Shown in pieces: positions 11,600-24,610 of a stretch of DNA of 64,000 bases. The notes beneath the pieces are model-generated. The model ran no database searches. It was not told the DNA's origin and worked only from the letters and a program-made list of their open reading frames with translations. The stretch's first letter is position 1; each line of letters begins with the position of its first letter. Source of the stretch: Cephalotus follicularis (lineage: Eukaryota; Streptophyta; Magnoliopsida; Oxalidales; Cephalotaceae); NCBI GenBank assembly GCA_001972305.1, contig BDDD01001789.1:80320-144319 (forward strand), given 5' to 3'. A program made the translations under genes and the position numbers.

Positions 11600-12779
11600 A
11601 CTCTACCTTTCATAACAGCTTTTCCTGAATCTCTTCACGGTTGAGCAGCCGCGCTACCATCACTAGGTCCAGCACCTCCTTGCTCAGCCCTCACAATAGG
11701 ACAATCCTTCACATGATGCTCTTGCGAACCATACTTCCAACACTTTCCTGCTTTCTTCCAGCAATTATTTTCATCATGACTGGGAAGACCATAGAAACTA
11801 CACCCTCCAGAACTCTGTTGATCACTTCGATTTGGTGTTTTGGAATGAGAAGTGTTCCTTCATCGCTTGTTTTCGGACTTTGAAGAACTGGCAGGATCAT
11901 TACTTCCTTGCCGGTTCGAAGCAGTAGGGTTCGATTGAGATCCACGAGATCTCACCATCCTTCTCTCATTAGAATCAGCTTCCAGAATTCTTGCCTTTTC
12001 TGTCATGTCAATAAAAGAAGATAACTGTAAAGCTACCAGTCTGGATCAGATGTCCGGTCTCAACCCTTTCAAAAACCTCCGCATCTTCCTCGACTCTCCC
12101 TCCACTAGATAGGGCGTGTGTCTGGAAAATTCAATGAACTGTGTATGGTATTGAGCCACTGTCATGTCTCCTTGACGCAGCTCAACCAACTCTGTCTCCC
12201 TCCTATCCTGCTCCATCTGTGGAACATAAGCATCATTGCACTCGGACTGAAATCTGTCCCAAGTTCGGTCAAGAAACAGGGACTCCCACTTCGCTTCAAT
12301 CATCTCCCACCAATGGTTAGCCTCTCCCCATAAGCGGTACACAGCAAAATTTAACTTCTGAGCATTAGAAAATTCTAAAGCACAAAGATCTTCTCCATTT
12401 CCTTCATCCACTGTTCTGCCACTGTAGCATCCAACTCCCCTTTGAACAACGGAGGATTCTGTCGCATGAATCGCTCCAAGTCTCTCCCAAATCGGTCAGC
12501 CTGGTATACCTCAGGAGCTTGTTGGTATGCTTGATTCACCTCATACATCTGTCACAACTGCTCCATGTTAGCTGCATTAGCCTGGATTTGCTATTGGAAG
12601 AGATCCGCCATGTGGTCAAAGTTACTCCTTCCATCAGGCATTTGTGGCATATTGTCGTCTACATTCATCTGTGGAGCATTCTCTCCTTCGTTCGCCTACG
12701 GAACATCACCATGTACTTGTGGTGCATTCACTCCATCCTCGGCCTTAGGTCTTCTCCACCTTCCTCTTCGGAGATCCAT
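11600..12779 (-). pseudogene. G1 gag
   Basis: The start is the ATG at 12779 (MDLRRGRWRR), homologous to the starts of gag in G3 and G6. Several stops and at least one frameshift follow. Recognisable blocks are DRFGRDLERFMRQNPP, FAVYRLWGEANHWWE, ELRQGDMTVAQYHTQF and FLKGLRPDI, ending in a degraded zinc-knuckle region near 11700-11800. This is the capsid and nucleocapsid precursor of a Tekay-like element. Confidence 0.85.
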
Positions 12780-12870
12780 TCTATTTCCTATAAGGCATGA
12801 TATTAACCATCAGAAAACAAATCACTTAATTTCTGAGAAACTTATCCCAGCTTGAGCATATAAGGAATAT

Positions 12871-12882
12871 GCTTTGATACCA
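12871..12882 (-). other. G1 primer binding site
   Basis: Minus strand TGGTATCAAAGC, one mismatch from the tRNA-iMet complement found in C1, C4, G3 and G6. It lies four bases from the 5' LTR. Confidence 0.8.
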
Positions 12883-13197
12883 TGCTTGTCACACCCCATT
12901 TAACAAACATATAAAGATATCAACATAAATCCAATATTATCCAAAAACACATAAAACTTAAAACTTTTGCGGAAGCACAACATACTGGATTAAAAGGATA
13001 ACATGCACACACAGCCCATACTACGTGCTTAAGCTCAAAAGTACATGTTATATATTACATATGGAAAAGTAAATACAACAACGGAGTGTAACTTTATTCA
13101 TTACAAAACACCATAACCATTACACATTACAACCTTAAGATAAGTAGAAGCCTCCAAGTACAGCTTCAGCAGCTAACTCCACTTCACTTCGGCAAAT

Positions 13198-14491
13198 CTG
13201 TAGCGCAGGTATTAGCCGTTGTCCTCACTTGGCTAAGCAGGAAGATATGCATGATAAAGAGATATATGATGCAAGACATGTATGACACTTTATCATTTTG
13301 AAAACAGTTATATATATCAAAATATATAAGTAAACATGCCAAGTGGCTACAACGATCAATCAACAAGAATACATCACAAGGGTACAATCAATTCAATCAT
13401 TTGTCAGAAGACCACTATTGGGTGTCATCTCGTGCTACCTCCTAGACCAACCGATGCACCGCCTAACCACCACCATACACTCTGATGATGATAGAAAAGG
13501 CAAACACTACTACCGGCACTTGGCAGGCAGTTAACACTCATGATCTGCAAGGCAGATAGGTGGGGTGAATAAGCTCGAGCCAACTGCTGGCACATCCGCT
13601 AACCCGTTGTAGTTAGTGACACACTCTGATCACTAACCATCAGCATTGCTCAGTCACAATCAATCACTGATATCACATATAGGTAATGTAATATAACACT
13701 TCGCTAAATCTCTTCTGAGAAAACATTACAATTCATTGAGTTTTCGTTTAAGAAAACTACAAACACACACTCGTCCTCACTTAGAGAACTCAATTCAATA
13801 ACATTAGGTTTTCTTTCAAAATAAGTGGAAAACCTTCAAAATATGCATATATCATTTAGTGGTTAAAACGTAACTATGCATATAGTGTTCAATATTAGTA
13901 ACCCTTGAAATAAAGATGTTGTAATCATTTTAAGAAAACAGAACATCAATAACCGTAGCCCTAGCAATAGGTAAGATTGCCTAACATTTCAAGGATTGCA
14001 CAAAATAGTCACTCAACAACATTACATGTAATCTACAAGTATCTATATAAGTTGTTCACTTACTGTAAGACCATTACAATTATCAGAGGTTGATTATTAA
14101 AACAATCCCTTATGAACCCAATTCAAATTTCATTCAATTCAGATTAAACAGTAAGCATTATAGGCAAAATTGTCTCTGAACTGTCGGCTGTTTTCCTTCA
14201 CAGTCGGCTATTGCCTTACACAGTCGGCTGTTCTATATGAATAGCCGGGTGGATACCTTGAGTAGTCGGTTGTTTGTACCAAACAGTCGGCTATTTAAAT
14301 TAAGCAGTCGACTGTCATTCGAGATAGTCAGCTATCCAAGCCTCGGTTCGTTTTAGCATAAACAGAGTATGCACAATAACAAAAACAACATTCAATTCAC
14401 TTTCAATCAACACGCAAACACATACAGGCTATCATAACACGAAAAGCATGCTATATATATCAGAATCATGTCATAAATTCCTTCTACCTAC
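13198..14491 (-). other. putative intron in G1 LTR
   Basis: In the sense of the element: donor TTTTGAG|GTAGGTAG at 14491, acceptor GCGCTACAG|ATTTG at 13198, with CTAAT about 16-20 bases upstream of the acceptor inside the conserved GAGGACAACGGCTAAT block. Length 1294 bp. The motif cluster 14181-14335 is inside it. Confidence 0.55.
14181..14335. repeat. GTCGAC motif array in G1 LTR intron
   Basis: Eight units (CAGTCGGCTG, CAGTCGACTG and variants) start at about 14181, 14201, 14221, 14241, 14263, 14284, 14305 and 14325. Intervals are 20-22 bp. A second small cluster lies at 15065-15190 near the LTR start. Confidence 0.85.
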
Positions 14492-15361
14492 CTCAAAAGC
14501 TATCCCAGAACCAGTTGAAATTATTCTTCTTTCTAAGTTCCAAAACTTCACTTTCCATAACTTCAACAACCAACAGTAGTCTATGTGTGCATTAAACAGT
14601 AGGTAGATATATACGAAATCAGTAGATATATACTACTGAACAACCATAACAGTAACTAGAATTCAACAACAGAAGCTTACCAAAAATGGAATTCCCAGCT
14701 TCTATTCCAAGTTAACTCCACTTGCTTCAATTCCTCATGCACACACACAAAAGATAACTTCTCTCCTTTCAACGTATCCAACACTAAAAAACATCCATGA
14801 ACAACTAATATAAAGGAATTCGTATCAGCAATCCATCTAATTCTTCTAACTCAAGTTTTCACCATTTCTTTCTCTGTCTCATTACTTACTAATTTTGGTT
14901 CCTTGCAGGTTGTAGAGGCTCAGAGACACCAATGCATCAGTATACTCAGTCTGTGACATGTCCATGCCACTTAACCTTGTGAAATCCGTCGTCTCACACC
15001 TGTCCAACTTACAACACGCCACACTCTATTTTCAAGCAACACGTAGCCTTCCTGTCCAGACTCAGCCAGTCGACTGTTTTTAACTTGTAGTCGACTGTCA
15101 CCGCTTACCTTCCAGTCGACTGGTCCCTTGTGACAGTCGGTTGGATCCAGTACGAACCAACCATGCGGCTGTTTTTACAAATAGTCGGCTGTTCCTCCCA
15201 CAATTCACACCATAACACACTTTTTAACTCAAGTCTTGCATTTACAACCAACAAACCAAACAGCAACATAAAACATAACACTTGGACATTAAATCTCAAT
15301 TAAATGCATATTTTATTTATCATGGTACCATATACATTAATTGAAATTTACGGTTATTATA

Positions 15362-16095
15362 GATGTCACCACAGACATCTGAATAGAGAGCAAGCATGAG
15401 TTGGATACCTTATGATTTGGTAGTAGGGTCAATCACGTATGCCATGTTATGTACTAGGCCTGATGTCACGCATGCCTTGGAAATGGCAAGCCGATTTCAG
15501 TCAGATCCTGGTTAGAAGCACTAAGAAGTGGTGAAGGGGATTCTGAAGTACCTTAGAAGGACTCAGGATATCTTCTTGATATATGGAAAGGGTAGTGAGT
15601 TTAAATTGGAGGGCTATACAGACTCTAGGTTTGATAGTGATCCTGATGATCACAAATCAATCTCTGGGTATGTTTTCGTACTTAATGGAGGACATGTGAG
15701 CTGGCGCAATTCAAAGTAGGGGACTATAGCAGATTCTACTACAGAAGTTGAGTACATAGCAGCCTCAGATGCTGCCAATGAGGGTGTATGGATGCGCAAG
15801 TTCATCACTGAACTCAGAGTTGTTCCTACCATTAGTAGTCTGGTTGTAATATACTGTGATAATAACGGGGCTATAGCACAAGCCAAGGAACCACGGTCTC
15901 ACCAGCGATCCGAACACATCGAGCGAGGGTACCATTTGATTAGAGAGATTATTGATAGGGGAAATATTCAGCTTGCGAGGGTCTCCTAAGAGGAGAACAT
16001 AGCAGATCCACTAACAAAGGTAATGGGCAACAAGGCTTTGGAGCATCATCGTGGGACGATGGGTCTAGGCTATAGGAGTTCATGGCTTGAGAGTC
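15362..16095 (+). pseudogene. C2 reverse transcriptase end and RNase H
   Basis: This continues the copia pol of 5958-6121 after the G1 insertion. The frame from 15363 reads MSPQTSE, then SITYAMLCTRPDVTHALEMA, KYLRRTQDIFLIYG, YTDSRFDSDPDDHKSISGY, TTEVEYIAASDAANE, CDNNGAIAQA and ADPLTK. RNase H acidic residues are present, but at least five in-frame stops break it (two TAG and one TAA before 15528, one near 15717, one near 15987). It ends just before the PPT and 3' LTR of C2. Confidence 0.9.
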
Positions 16096-16106
16096 AAGTG
16101 GGAGAT
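16096..16106 (+). other. C2 polypurine tract
   Basis: AAGTGGGAGAT immediately before the LTR start TGTTAGATAAGG; typical copia PPT. Confidence 0.85.
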
Positions 16107-17007
16107 TGTTAGATAAGGTGACCCAACAAGCCATTGGATGGGCTTTTGTATCGAACCTATCTATATATATAAACAATATTATTCTAGATATATGACATGT
16201 GCTACTTTGTTTATAATTTAATATGACAATATCACTTGCGTTTTATCATATAATCGAAGTAGTCTATATAAACCCTACTTACACTTGTGATGCCCTGACA
16301 TAAGGTTTGATGCCAAGCATGGAGGCAGTGAGATTGGTTACCTTATTCCTTTTGTTGAATTAGTTCCCAGTCAATGTTCACTTTGTGGGCATTAGTGAAC
16401 CGGATAGACTTGTGTGTATGTTGCCTGCTTTTTGGACTTGGATGATGGATTCTCTCACTACCATCTGTGTTGCAACCGTAGGGCATATACGGGGAACGCG
16501 CTGGGAGCGTGTACACTGAACAGGACCCGCGTAGGAGATACTATTTGGATAGTCGCTATTCTCGTGTCAGTAGTGACTCCTACTTGTTGCGATTGTGTAT
16601 AAGTGCTAGTCACTTAACGAGTTCTTGAACTCGTCCAATCCTTCGACCTGAGCGACTAATCTATATTGTATGGAGATGGTTATGTTTTAATCTCCACCTT
16701 ACCCAGTTCTTGTGCAAGGCAAGCAATGGGGTGGTCTTTGGGTATAATCAAATCCATACGAATATAAGCGAGTGCGCAATAAGGGATTGTCACACCTGAG
16801 CGAAGGTGATCGGCCCTATTATGGTCTGATTGTGCTTTGGACTTATGATATCCTTGGCCAAGGTTGAGGTGGATTGGAAATTAGATTTTTGGAGAGTCTA
16901 CCAAAGGTCCTAGTAATAATAAGATATTTTAGCCATTGAGGTATTATCTAGGGTTTACACGTATACTTATCCTAGACCTCAATCGGGGCCAAGTATGACA
17001 AGTCATT
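16107..17007 (+). repeat. C2 3' LTR, first part
   Basis: Starts TGTTAGATAAGGTGACCCAACAAGCC. The same opening is found at 36020 (C4, plus) and at 34946 (C3, minus). It is cut at 17007 by the solo LTR G2. The last five bases, TCATT, compare with TGATT at 25330 across the insertion. Confidence 0.85.
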
Positions 17008-18164
17008 TGTCACACCCCACTTCATTAATGACATAAAAGTCATGGCAATCAACATAAATCCATCTTATACAAAAATACGATAAATTTAAAACTTTGATTC
17101 CAATAACATCTTGCGGAAGCATTTAATAATAAGCCGAATAAGTAAACCGAACCATGCATCCCATAACACATGATTCCAGTATTTAATATTATTAAGCCGT
17201 TGTCAACTGCCCTCAAACGAAGCGTGATCAAACGTCGATCAAATTCATTAATATATGAATATAGTAATCCAAGACAAAACATGTCTCAATACATCGTTTA
17301 TCATTTATTTAATGTAAATAAAACTCCATCTCCCCTCCGATAATGCCGTGCTCGGGTGATATCCATAACACTGCATCAATCTGTAATAGTAAGGGGGATT
17401 AGCCTTTGTCCTCACTCGGCTAAATTATAAGTGTAATTCAAGGTCAATGATAATGAATGTCACGAAATGAATGCATTCCTGATGCAATACATAATATATC
17501 ACATTACATATATACATATATGTATCTATGCCAATATGTGCATCCATGCCAAGTGGCTACAACCATCAAATCATCAATCATGTCTAAAGGGAAAAATCAA
17601 ATCAAATTGAATCGGTATGAAGAGCGCCACCATCTCTTGGCCCCGGCGTCGTACTCTTACTCCGGCCCCCGACTCCCGGGTCATGAAGCAAGGCAACAAA
17701 TCAAACTCATGATGCTCACACTCTGTGTCCAGTAATCATGGTAACCCGTGGTACTTACACTCAGTGTTCAGTAACATTGTATTTGGGCATCCCTAGCCAT
17801 CTTCTGGCCCCTAGGAGAACATCCCGCCACTAGCCATCTGTGACACTCAGTCACCCCAGCCAGTACGGCATCAATCGCAATCAACAAATGAATTCGAATC
17901 AAATCGTTTCCAAGTAATATATAAAATACTAGAAATAATATATTTAGTTTAAAATGTATTCCATCTTTGAAACCATGTTTCAATCTATTGAAAAGATACA
18001 TTTATCAAAATATACATTTTCGTATCGAATAATAATTTGTATAAAATCATGTACAGATTTCTAAAATGAATAAAACACTTTAGAATCATTCATATTCCAA
18101 TAATCAATTCATTTCACATCAAAATGCAATGCAAAACATATGCTCAAAGTGAAAGTCAGTCCCA

Positions 18165-18545
18165 ACCAGTCGATTGTCTCTCCTTGACAGTCGGTTGTTT
18201 TCTTTCAACAGTCGGCTGTCTCCTCTTGACAGTCGGCTGCTTCATAAATAGTACGCGTCTTCTACATTGCTACTCACCCCAGCTTCGCCACCTCAGTGAA
18301 TCCGGGTAAAGCGACATGTGGGCAGTCGACTGTCATCCCACATAGTCGGCTGTGCCATCTACAGTCAGCTACCCTCACTCGGCAGTCGGCTACACAACCA
18401 GCAGGAGGTGACCTCCATTAAAACACATGAACAGTCGACTGGTTCCTTAGCAGAGTCGGATGTTTCCCTTGAGTAGTCGGCTGTTCGCACTGAACAGTTA
18501 GCTGGTACCCTCGAACAGTCAGCTGTCCTCCTGGGATAGTCGGCT
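18165..18545. repeat. GTCGAC motif array in G2 LTR
   Basis: Twelve or more CAGTCGACTG/CAGTCGGCTG-like units, in two blocks (18165-18245 and 18322-18545), many spaced about 21-22 bp. The second small cluster of this LTR is at 25065-25170. Confidence 0.85.
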
Positions 18546-18642
18546 ACTCCTATGAGTAGTGCCCAAAAACAGCAGAAAACACATGCAATTCTACACCCAA
18601 CCCTTTCACAATAGAGCATTCATCAATAGCAACACACATTCA

Positions 18643-18647
18643 TGCTC
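18643..18647. other. G3 target site duplication, left (TGCTC)
   Basis: TGCTC directly before TGTCACACCCC of G3; the identical pentamer follows G3 at 24611-24615. Confidence 0.9.
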
Positions 18648-18931
18648 TGTCACACCCCGTCATTTCGTTACCATCCTTGACCAGCATATGTGGCGATATC
18701 AGTATTAAACATACATTCTAGCATTTCATTTAATAATTCATAAACAGTATGCGGAAGCAGTCAATAAGCCAGATATATAAAAATACAAGTCTTCGCACGC
18801 ATCCCATACTACGTGCGGTTACAAGTCAAATTATCCTTAACATAAGGAAACATCATAAACGAGGCATGATTCGTTCATTACATTCCAGTACATAACAACA
18901 GTAAAATAACAACCTTAAAACGATAAACAGA
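18648..18931 (-). repeat. G3 3' LTR remnant
   Basis: Matches 21726-22009 of the 5' LTR nearly exactly (CATCCTTGACCAGCATATG and onward) and stops at the deletion junction around 18925-18940. Confidence 0.9.
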
Positions 18932-20420
18932 AATAGACAGTAAATCCTTCATTACCCTCAGGTAATGCCAACACTGGAGCCGAAATCAACCGACTCTTCA
19001 ATTCCTGGAAACTTGCCTCACAAGAATCGTCCCATACAAAGTTGGACTTCTTCTGCGTTAATTGTGTCAGTGGTGTAGCAAGTTTCGAGAATCCCTCGAT
19101 AAATCTGCGATAATACCCAGCCAATCCCAAGAAACTACGCACCTCCGTAACGTTCCTCGGTTGGGGCCAATCAACAATGCTCTCTATCTTCGAAGGATCC
19201 ACTGACAATCCTTCACTCGATACTATGTGACCTAGGAATGTCACATGATCCAGCCAAAATTCGCACTTGCTGAATTTGGCGTACAGCTGTTCCTTCCGTA
19301 GAATCTGCAACACGATCTGCAAGTGCTGCATGTGTTCCTCAACGCTCTCTGAGTAGATCAAGATGTCATCTAAGAATATCACAACAAACTGATCAAGATA
19401 AGGTTGGAACACTCTATTCATCAGGCACATAAAGGCTACAGGTGCATTCGTCAAACCAAACGGCAATATCAAGAACTCGTAGTGCCCATATCTGGTTCGG
19501 AACGCGGTTTTCTCCACATCACCTTCTCTGATCCTCAGTTGGTGATAGCCTGTTCTCAGGTCAAGTTTGGAGAACACAGTCGAGCCTTGCAACTGGTCGA
19601 ACAATTCCTCAATGTGTGGCAGAGGATATTTGCTCTTTACCGTCACTTGATTTAGCAGTCTATAGTCAATGCATAGATGCATTGACCCATCCTTCTTCTT
19701 CACAAATAGGACCGGTGCTCCCCATGGTGATACACTCGGTCTGATGAAGCCTTTGTCAAGATAGTCCTGCAGTTGAACTTTCAACTCCTTCAGTTCGGCA
19801 GGAGCCATTCGGTATGGTGCTTTGGATATTGGAGCAGTCCCAGGCTGTAGTTCAATACTGAACTCTATATCTCTCTCCGGTGGCAGTGAAGTGAGATCAT
19901 CTGGAAATACATCAGGAAAATCACATACAACTGGAACTTGCTCTATACTAGGCGTACCTTTCGTATGATCAATCACATACGCCAAATAGCCTTCACACCC
20001 TTGTTTAAGATACTTATGTGCTCGGGTATATGAGATAATCGGAGCAGTAACATTCTTCTCTCCGATAAACTTGCATTCAGTCCCATCTTGCAGGTAGAAG
20101 GTCATCATCTTGTTGTAGCAATCAACACAAGCATGATGAGCATATAACCAGTCCATCCCCAAGATTACATCAAACTCCCGGATGGATAATACAATCAAGT
20201 CAGCGGACAATTCAATCCCGGCTAACACGATTTCACAGTCATTCATAACAGTGTCAGATAAGAGACAAGTACCCGCAGGAGTACTGGTAGTCTAGATGTA
20301 ACACCATGCAACTTGCGAGCAAAACTAGATACAATAAAAGAATGTGTTGCACCAGGGTCAATCAACACATGAGCTAATATGCCAGATATATAAATGGTAC
20401 CTCCCACAACGGTAGTAGAT
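18932..20420 (-). pseudogene. G3 protease, RT and RNase H start
   Basis: A 443-codon frame (20246-18915) covers the end of protease ([18 protein letters not shown]), the linker and the whole [58 protein letters not shown], and [20 protein letters not shown]. The RT catalytic pair is intact (FLDD). It runs into RNase H ([12 protein letters not shown]) and then into LTR sequence at the deletion. A frameshift near 20250 separates it from the protease active site ([10 protein letters not shown]), which is in the gag frame. Confidence 0.9.
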
Positions 20421-21622
20421 TCTGGCACATCATCTTTAGATAAGGTGTAGACCCTACCTTTCATGATCCCCTTTCCGGTGTCCTTTCGCGATTGAGCTGC
20501 ATCAACACTACCACTCGCACCAGCACTCCCCTGTTGGCTGCGTGCGTGATCCCTCATCTTTGGACAGTTACCCAGCATGTGATCTTGAGAGCCACATCTC
20601 AAACACTTTCCCATTCTCTTCCAGCATTCGGCCTCATCATGATTATGAAGGCCGAAAAAGGTACATCCACTAGCATTCTGCTGACTGTTCCGGCCAGGTG
20701 TCCTTGATCGGTTGCGTCGAGAACCACCTTGCCCTCTGTTTTCAGACTTGTTTGACCTAGCAGGATTATTGCTTCCCTGCCCTTGCGACTGTACGGCCCT
20801 CGACTGAGTAGCTCGAGACCGTTCTGTCCTTCTCTCATTAGCATCTTCCTCAAGAATCATTGCCCTTTCAGTAACTTCAACAAAAGATGTAAGCTGCAGC
20901 GCCAACAGTTTGGATCCGATATCAGGTCGAAGGCCTTTTAGGAACCTCTGGATCATCCGTGACTCTCCCTCTACTAGATAAGGCATGTGTCTGGCCAGCT
21001 CTGTAAATCTGGTCTGGTACTGAGCTACCGTCATGTCTCCTTGACGTAGCTCCATCAGCTCTGTCTACCATCTATCACGCTCTATCTGCGGTACATAAGC
21101 ATTCAGAAACTCGGACTCAAATCTGTCCCAAGTTCTGTTGAGTCCACGGGATTCCCATTTAGCTTCTGTTCTCTCCCACCAGTTCGTCGCTTCTCCCCAT
21201 AGGCGGTACACAGCAAAACTGAGCTTCTGCTCATCTGTACAGTCTAGAGCAGTAAAGATCTTCTCCAGATCTCTAATCCATCATTCAGCAGCAGTGGCAT
21301 TCAGCTCGCCATTAAAAGTCAGAGGATTCTGTCGCATGAATCGCTCCAGATCTCGGCCAAACCCACCTGCATGACAAGCATCCGGTGCTGGTTGATATGC
21401 CCGGTTAGCCTCATACATCTGTCGGATCTGCTCCATGTTTGCTGCATTTGATTGCATTTGCTGTCGGAAGAGATCGGCCAGGTTATCGAAATTACTCCGC
21501 TCCTCCTGGACTGGAGGAACGTTTATTCCTTCATTCATTTGCGGAAAGTTTTCGGGTACGGGCGGAGCATTGAATCCGTCGTTGGCTCTACGCCTACCCC
21601 TCCGTCCTCTTCTTGGATCCAT
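20421..21622 (-). pseudogene. G3 gag
   Basis: Starts at ATG 21622 (MDPRRGRRGRRR). In one frame it reads FGRDLERFMRQNPLTFNGEL, a TGA, FAVYRLWGEATNWWE, a second stop (TAG) after the DRW codons, ELRQGDMTVAQYQTRF, FLKGLRPDIG, then an Arg/Ser/Gln-rich stretch and two zinc knuckles. In the first knuckle the second Cys is Phe (CTFFGLHNH...C); the second is complete (CLRCGSQDHMLGNC). Two stops in about 390 codons make this one of the better-preserved genes here. Confidence 0.9.
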
Positions 21623-21710
21623 TTAATTTCCTATATGGAATGACAAAAATCATTAGGAAACATTTCATTAATTTCTGAGAAACTTATCCCAGCTAGCATA
21701 TATGGAATAT

Positions 21711-21722
21711 GCTCTGATACCA
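21711..21722 (-). other. G3 primer binding site
   Basis: Minus strand TGGTATCAGAGC, exact tRNA-iMet complement, three to four bases from the 5' LTR. Confidence 0.9.
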
Positions 21723-22050
21723 TGCCGTCACACCCCGTTATTTCGTGACCATCCTTGACCAGCATATGTGGCGATATCAGTATTAAACATACATTCCAGC
21801 ATTTCATTTAATAATTCATAAACAGTATGCGGAAGCAGTCAATAAGCCAGAATATATAAAAATACAAGTCTTCGCACGCATCCCATACTACGTGCGGTTA
21901 CAAGTCAAATTATCCTTAACATAAGGAAACATCATAAACGAGGCATGATTCGTTCATTACATTCCAGTACATAACAACAGTAAAATAACAACCTTAAAAT
22001 GATAAACAGAAGCTTTCCAAGCTTTGGCAGCAAGCTCCGAATTGCTCAAT

Positions 22051-23441
22051 CTGTAATGGTAGGGGTTAGCCGTTGTCCTCACTTGGCTAAGCAGGAAGAT
22101 AGTGTATGCAGGAGAATATATGAATGCAATTATGTATGACAGTTTATATAAAAATATCATTTCAGTGTGCCAATATATAAGCAATCATGCCAAGTGGCCA
22201 TGAACAGTACATATGTAAAGATACCGCACAAGGGTACAATCAATTCATTCAGTGCTTTGGGTGTCACATGTCGCTAACTCCTAGCCCCCAAATGTGCACC
22301 ACCTAACTATCACCCTACACTCCGAGAATGATAGAAAAGGTATCAGTTACTACCGGCGTTGGCGGGTAGTTTAACAGTAATTCTTCATTTCCAGACAGTA
22401 GGTGATACTCTGGCCAACTCCTGGCACCCAGAATCACATCCATAGCTAGTGATAACCTCCATCACCGAACTACGGCAGTAAGCATAGACAATCAATTCAA
22501 TCAGTACAATCAGTAGAGATATTACATATATAATCAATATGCAATATCAAGATGGTTTCTTTTAGAAACATATAACAGTTCAGTGATCGTGCATCTCATG
22601 TGAGGAAACGATATCAGTACAGTAGTGGTTTCCAATTTGGAAACAAAACAGTCGGTACCTCTCATGTGGAGGAAAACAGTAGTTTATTTTAACAATAAAC
22701 CTCTCTTTGAAAATGATAGTAAATTATCATAATTTTGGGTTCAAGTTCCATCAACGGTTTCAATCTTTAAAATATCAGTAGTAGTGGTGTTAATAGCACC
22801 AAACAGTATGTATATACTAATATAAGTAGTATATACGGTATCATTAATCAAAACAGTAGTTTTGTAATCAATAGTCCCATTTGGAAATGATGTTTAAAGC
22901 ATAATTTGTACATGTAGTACTTAGTTCGATCAATCATTGAAATATCAGTAACAATGGCGTTTAAATAGCACCAAACAGTAGATATATACTAACATAAGTA
23001 GTATATACAATAACATTAATCAAATCAATAGATTTTGTAAATCATAGCTTCCACTTGAAATGGTGTTCAAGCCGTAAATTAATCATATAATACATAATTC
23101 CTTCTATCAGTGAAATATCAGTGGTAATGATGTTAACTAACATGATACAGTATGTGCATTATGTTGGTAACATATACAAATCATCCACAATGCAAAACAG
23201 TAGCAATTCAGTGATTATTATGCAGTTCCAGCCCAGAACAGTCGACTGCCTCAAGAACCAGTCTGCTGTTGGGGTTGAGTAGTTGACTACATTCTATGCC
23301 AGTCGACTGGTTTTGCCCAGAAATGCAGGCAGATCAGTTTATGTGCAGTGCAATTCAATGCCAAATAAACTCAAATGCAATTAGAAATTAACATACATGA
23401 CATGCATGATCATATCTTCCAAAACATAACACTACCCCTAC
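22051..23441 (-). other. putative intron in G3 LTR
   Basis: Donor ATTGAG|GTAGGGG at 23441, acceptor CCATTACAG|ATTGAGCAAT at 22051, CTAAC in the GAGGACAACGGCTAAC block just upstream. 1391 bp. It contains the tandem repeat and one motif cluster. Confidence 0.55.
22742..23190. repeat. ~171-bp tandem repeat in G3 LTR
   Basis: The phrase AATATCAGTA recurs at 22771, 22941 and 23114 (periods 170 and 173), followed each time by a related stretch with AGCACCAAACAGTA and a short palindrome. In the first unit 22810-22836 forms a perfect 10-bp stem (GTATATACTA/TAGTATATAC) with a 7-base loop. About 2.6 units. Confidence 0.8.
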
Positions 23442-24610
23442 CTCAATTTGCTATCCCAAGATCAATTGTGTGATCTTTCTCTTTAAAGCCTCCAAAGTCT
23501 TTTCCAAGCTTTCACCAATCAATTCTTTAATCTCCGCAAGTTACAATCTAAACATGCATGTTATGGATACATGCAATCAGTGACAGTAGATTCAGTGATT
23601 CTCACAACCATTTAAATCGGTAGCTTAAGTCAATAATTCATTAAGCTTTATCTCAACTTCCTTGTTACCACCTCTTATGCACTTATCAACTACCTCAATT
23701 CAAATTCTCTTAGTGAACAGTAGGTGTATATGCATATTCATGAGGAATTAAGTAACTTATCATGGTAACTAACAACAACTTACTATTCAATTAGAGATTA
23801 CATCCATTCATGCACCAAGTGCTATATTCCATTTAAGTCCATAAATCCTAGAAGATGTTAACCAACCATGGTAGTAGAGATTAAGCATTTCTCCTAGATA
23901 ATTTACGGTTGGATTATGATAACACAAGGTTTGAATCTGCACTTACCAGGAGATGTTCAAGCTTTCTTGCTTTGAGCTTCAACTCCAACCTTCCAAGGCA
24001 AGTTCTCCAAATACTCCTTCAACAATTCCTTCTTCTTTTAGTGTTTAACAACACTTAAAATTAGTCTATGCACAGATGATATAGGCTTACCAATCTGGAA
24101 TTTCGTCAGAATCATCACCTATCATTTACTCCATTCTCTCCCTCACATGCACCTCTTAATTCCTTGTCATTTCTCACTTTTCTTTTACTTTTCTTTCTTG
24201 ATTCTTGCAGGTGGCAGGCTTGCAGGGTGCAGAGCACATGCAAGGGCTCTCCTTGCATGTCATGGCCGTTTATGCATGTCCCAGACACCTGTCCTTAAGC
24301 ATGCCACGCCCCAAGTTCAGTTGACACCTGCACAGACACATGTTCTGTCGAATTTACAGTCGACTGGTTTTATGGGGCAGTCGACTGGACAACACACGCA
24401 TCAGGCAGTCGACTGTTCCCCTGTGACAGTCGGCTGTCCTGGGTTAAATTAGGGTTTCTTGAGTTCAGTTTTCACCAATGAACCCCCCATTCATTCCAAA
24501 CATAATTAAACATAAAAGAATATCATATTTGGACAATAATTCAATTAAAATGTATATTTTATTTCAATAATTGGATCAATATACATCAAATCGAAATTGC
24601 GGTTATTACA

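Larger units (their letters stand above)
12887..15361 (-). repeat. G1 5' LTR
   Basis: 2475 bp from TGTCACACCCC (plus) to GGTTATTATA, where the other LTR has GGTTATTACA. GTCGAC-type motifs cluster at 14181-14335 and 15065-15190. A putative intron runs from 14491 to 13198 (minus sense). Confidence 0.9.
18648..24610 (-). mobile_element. G3 Tekay-like gypsy element with internal deletion
   Basis: 5963 bp between perfect TGCTC duplications. Order in plus coordinates: truncated 3' LTR (18648 to about 18930), RNase H start, RT, protease, gag, PBS, complete 5' LTR. Integrase, most of RNase H, the PPT and about 2.6 kb of the 3' LTR are gone. The deletion joins LTR and pol at a short shared stretch (GATAAACAG in the LTR, TATAAACAGT in pol). 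Confidence 0.95.
21726..24610 (-). repeat. G3 5' LTR
   Basis: 2885 bp. The first base is C where the other copy has T (CGTCACACCCC); the end is GCGGTTATTACA. GTCGAC-type clusters lie at 23234-23320 and 24354-24440. A tandem repeat of about 171 bp lies at 22742-23190. Confidence 0.9.
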
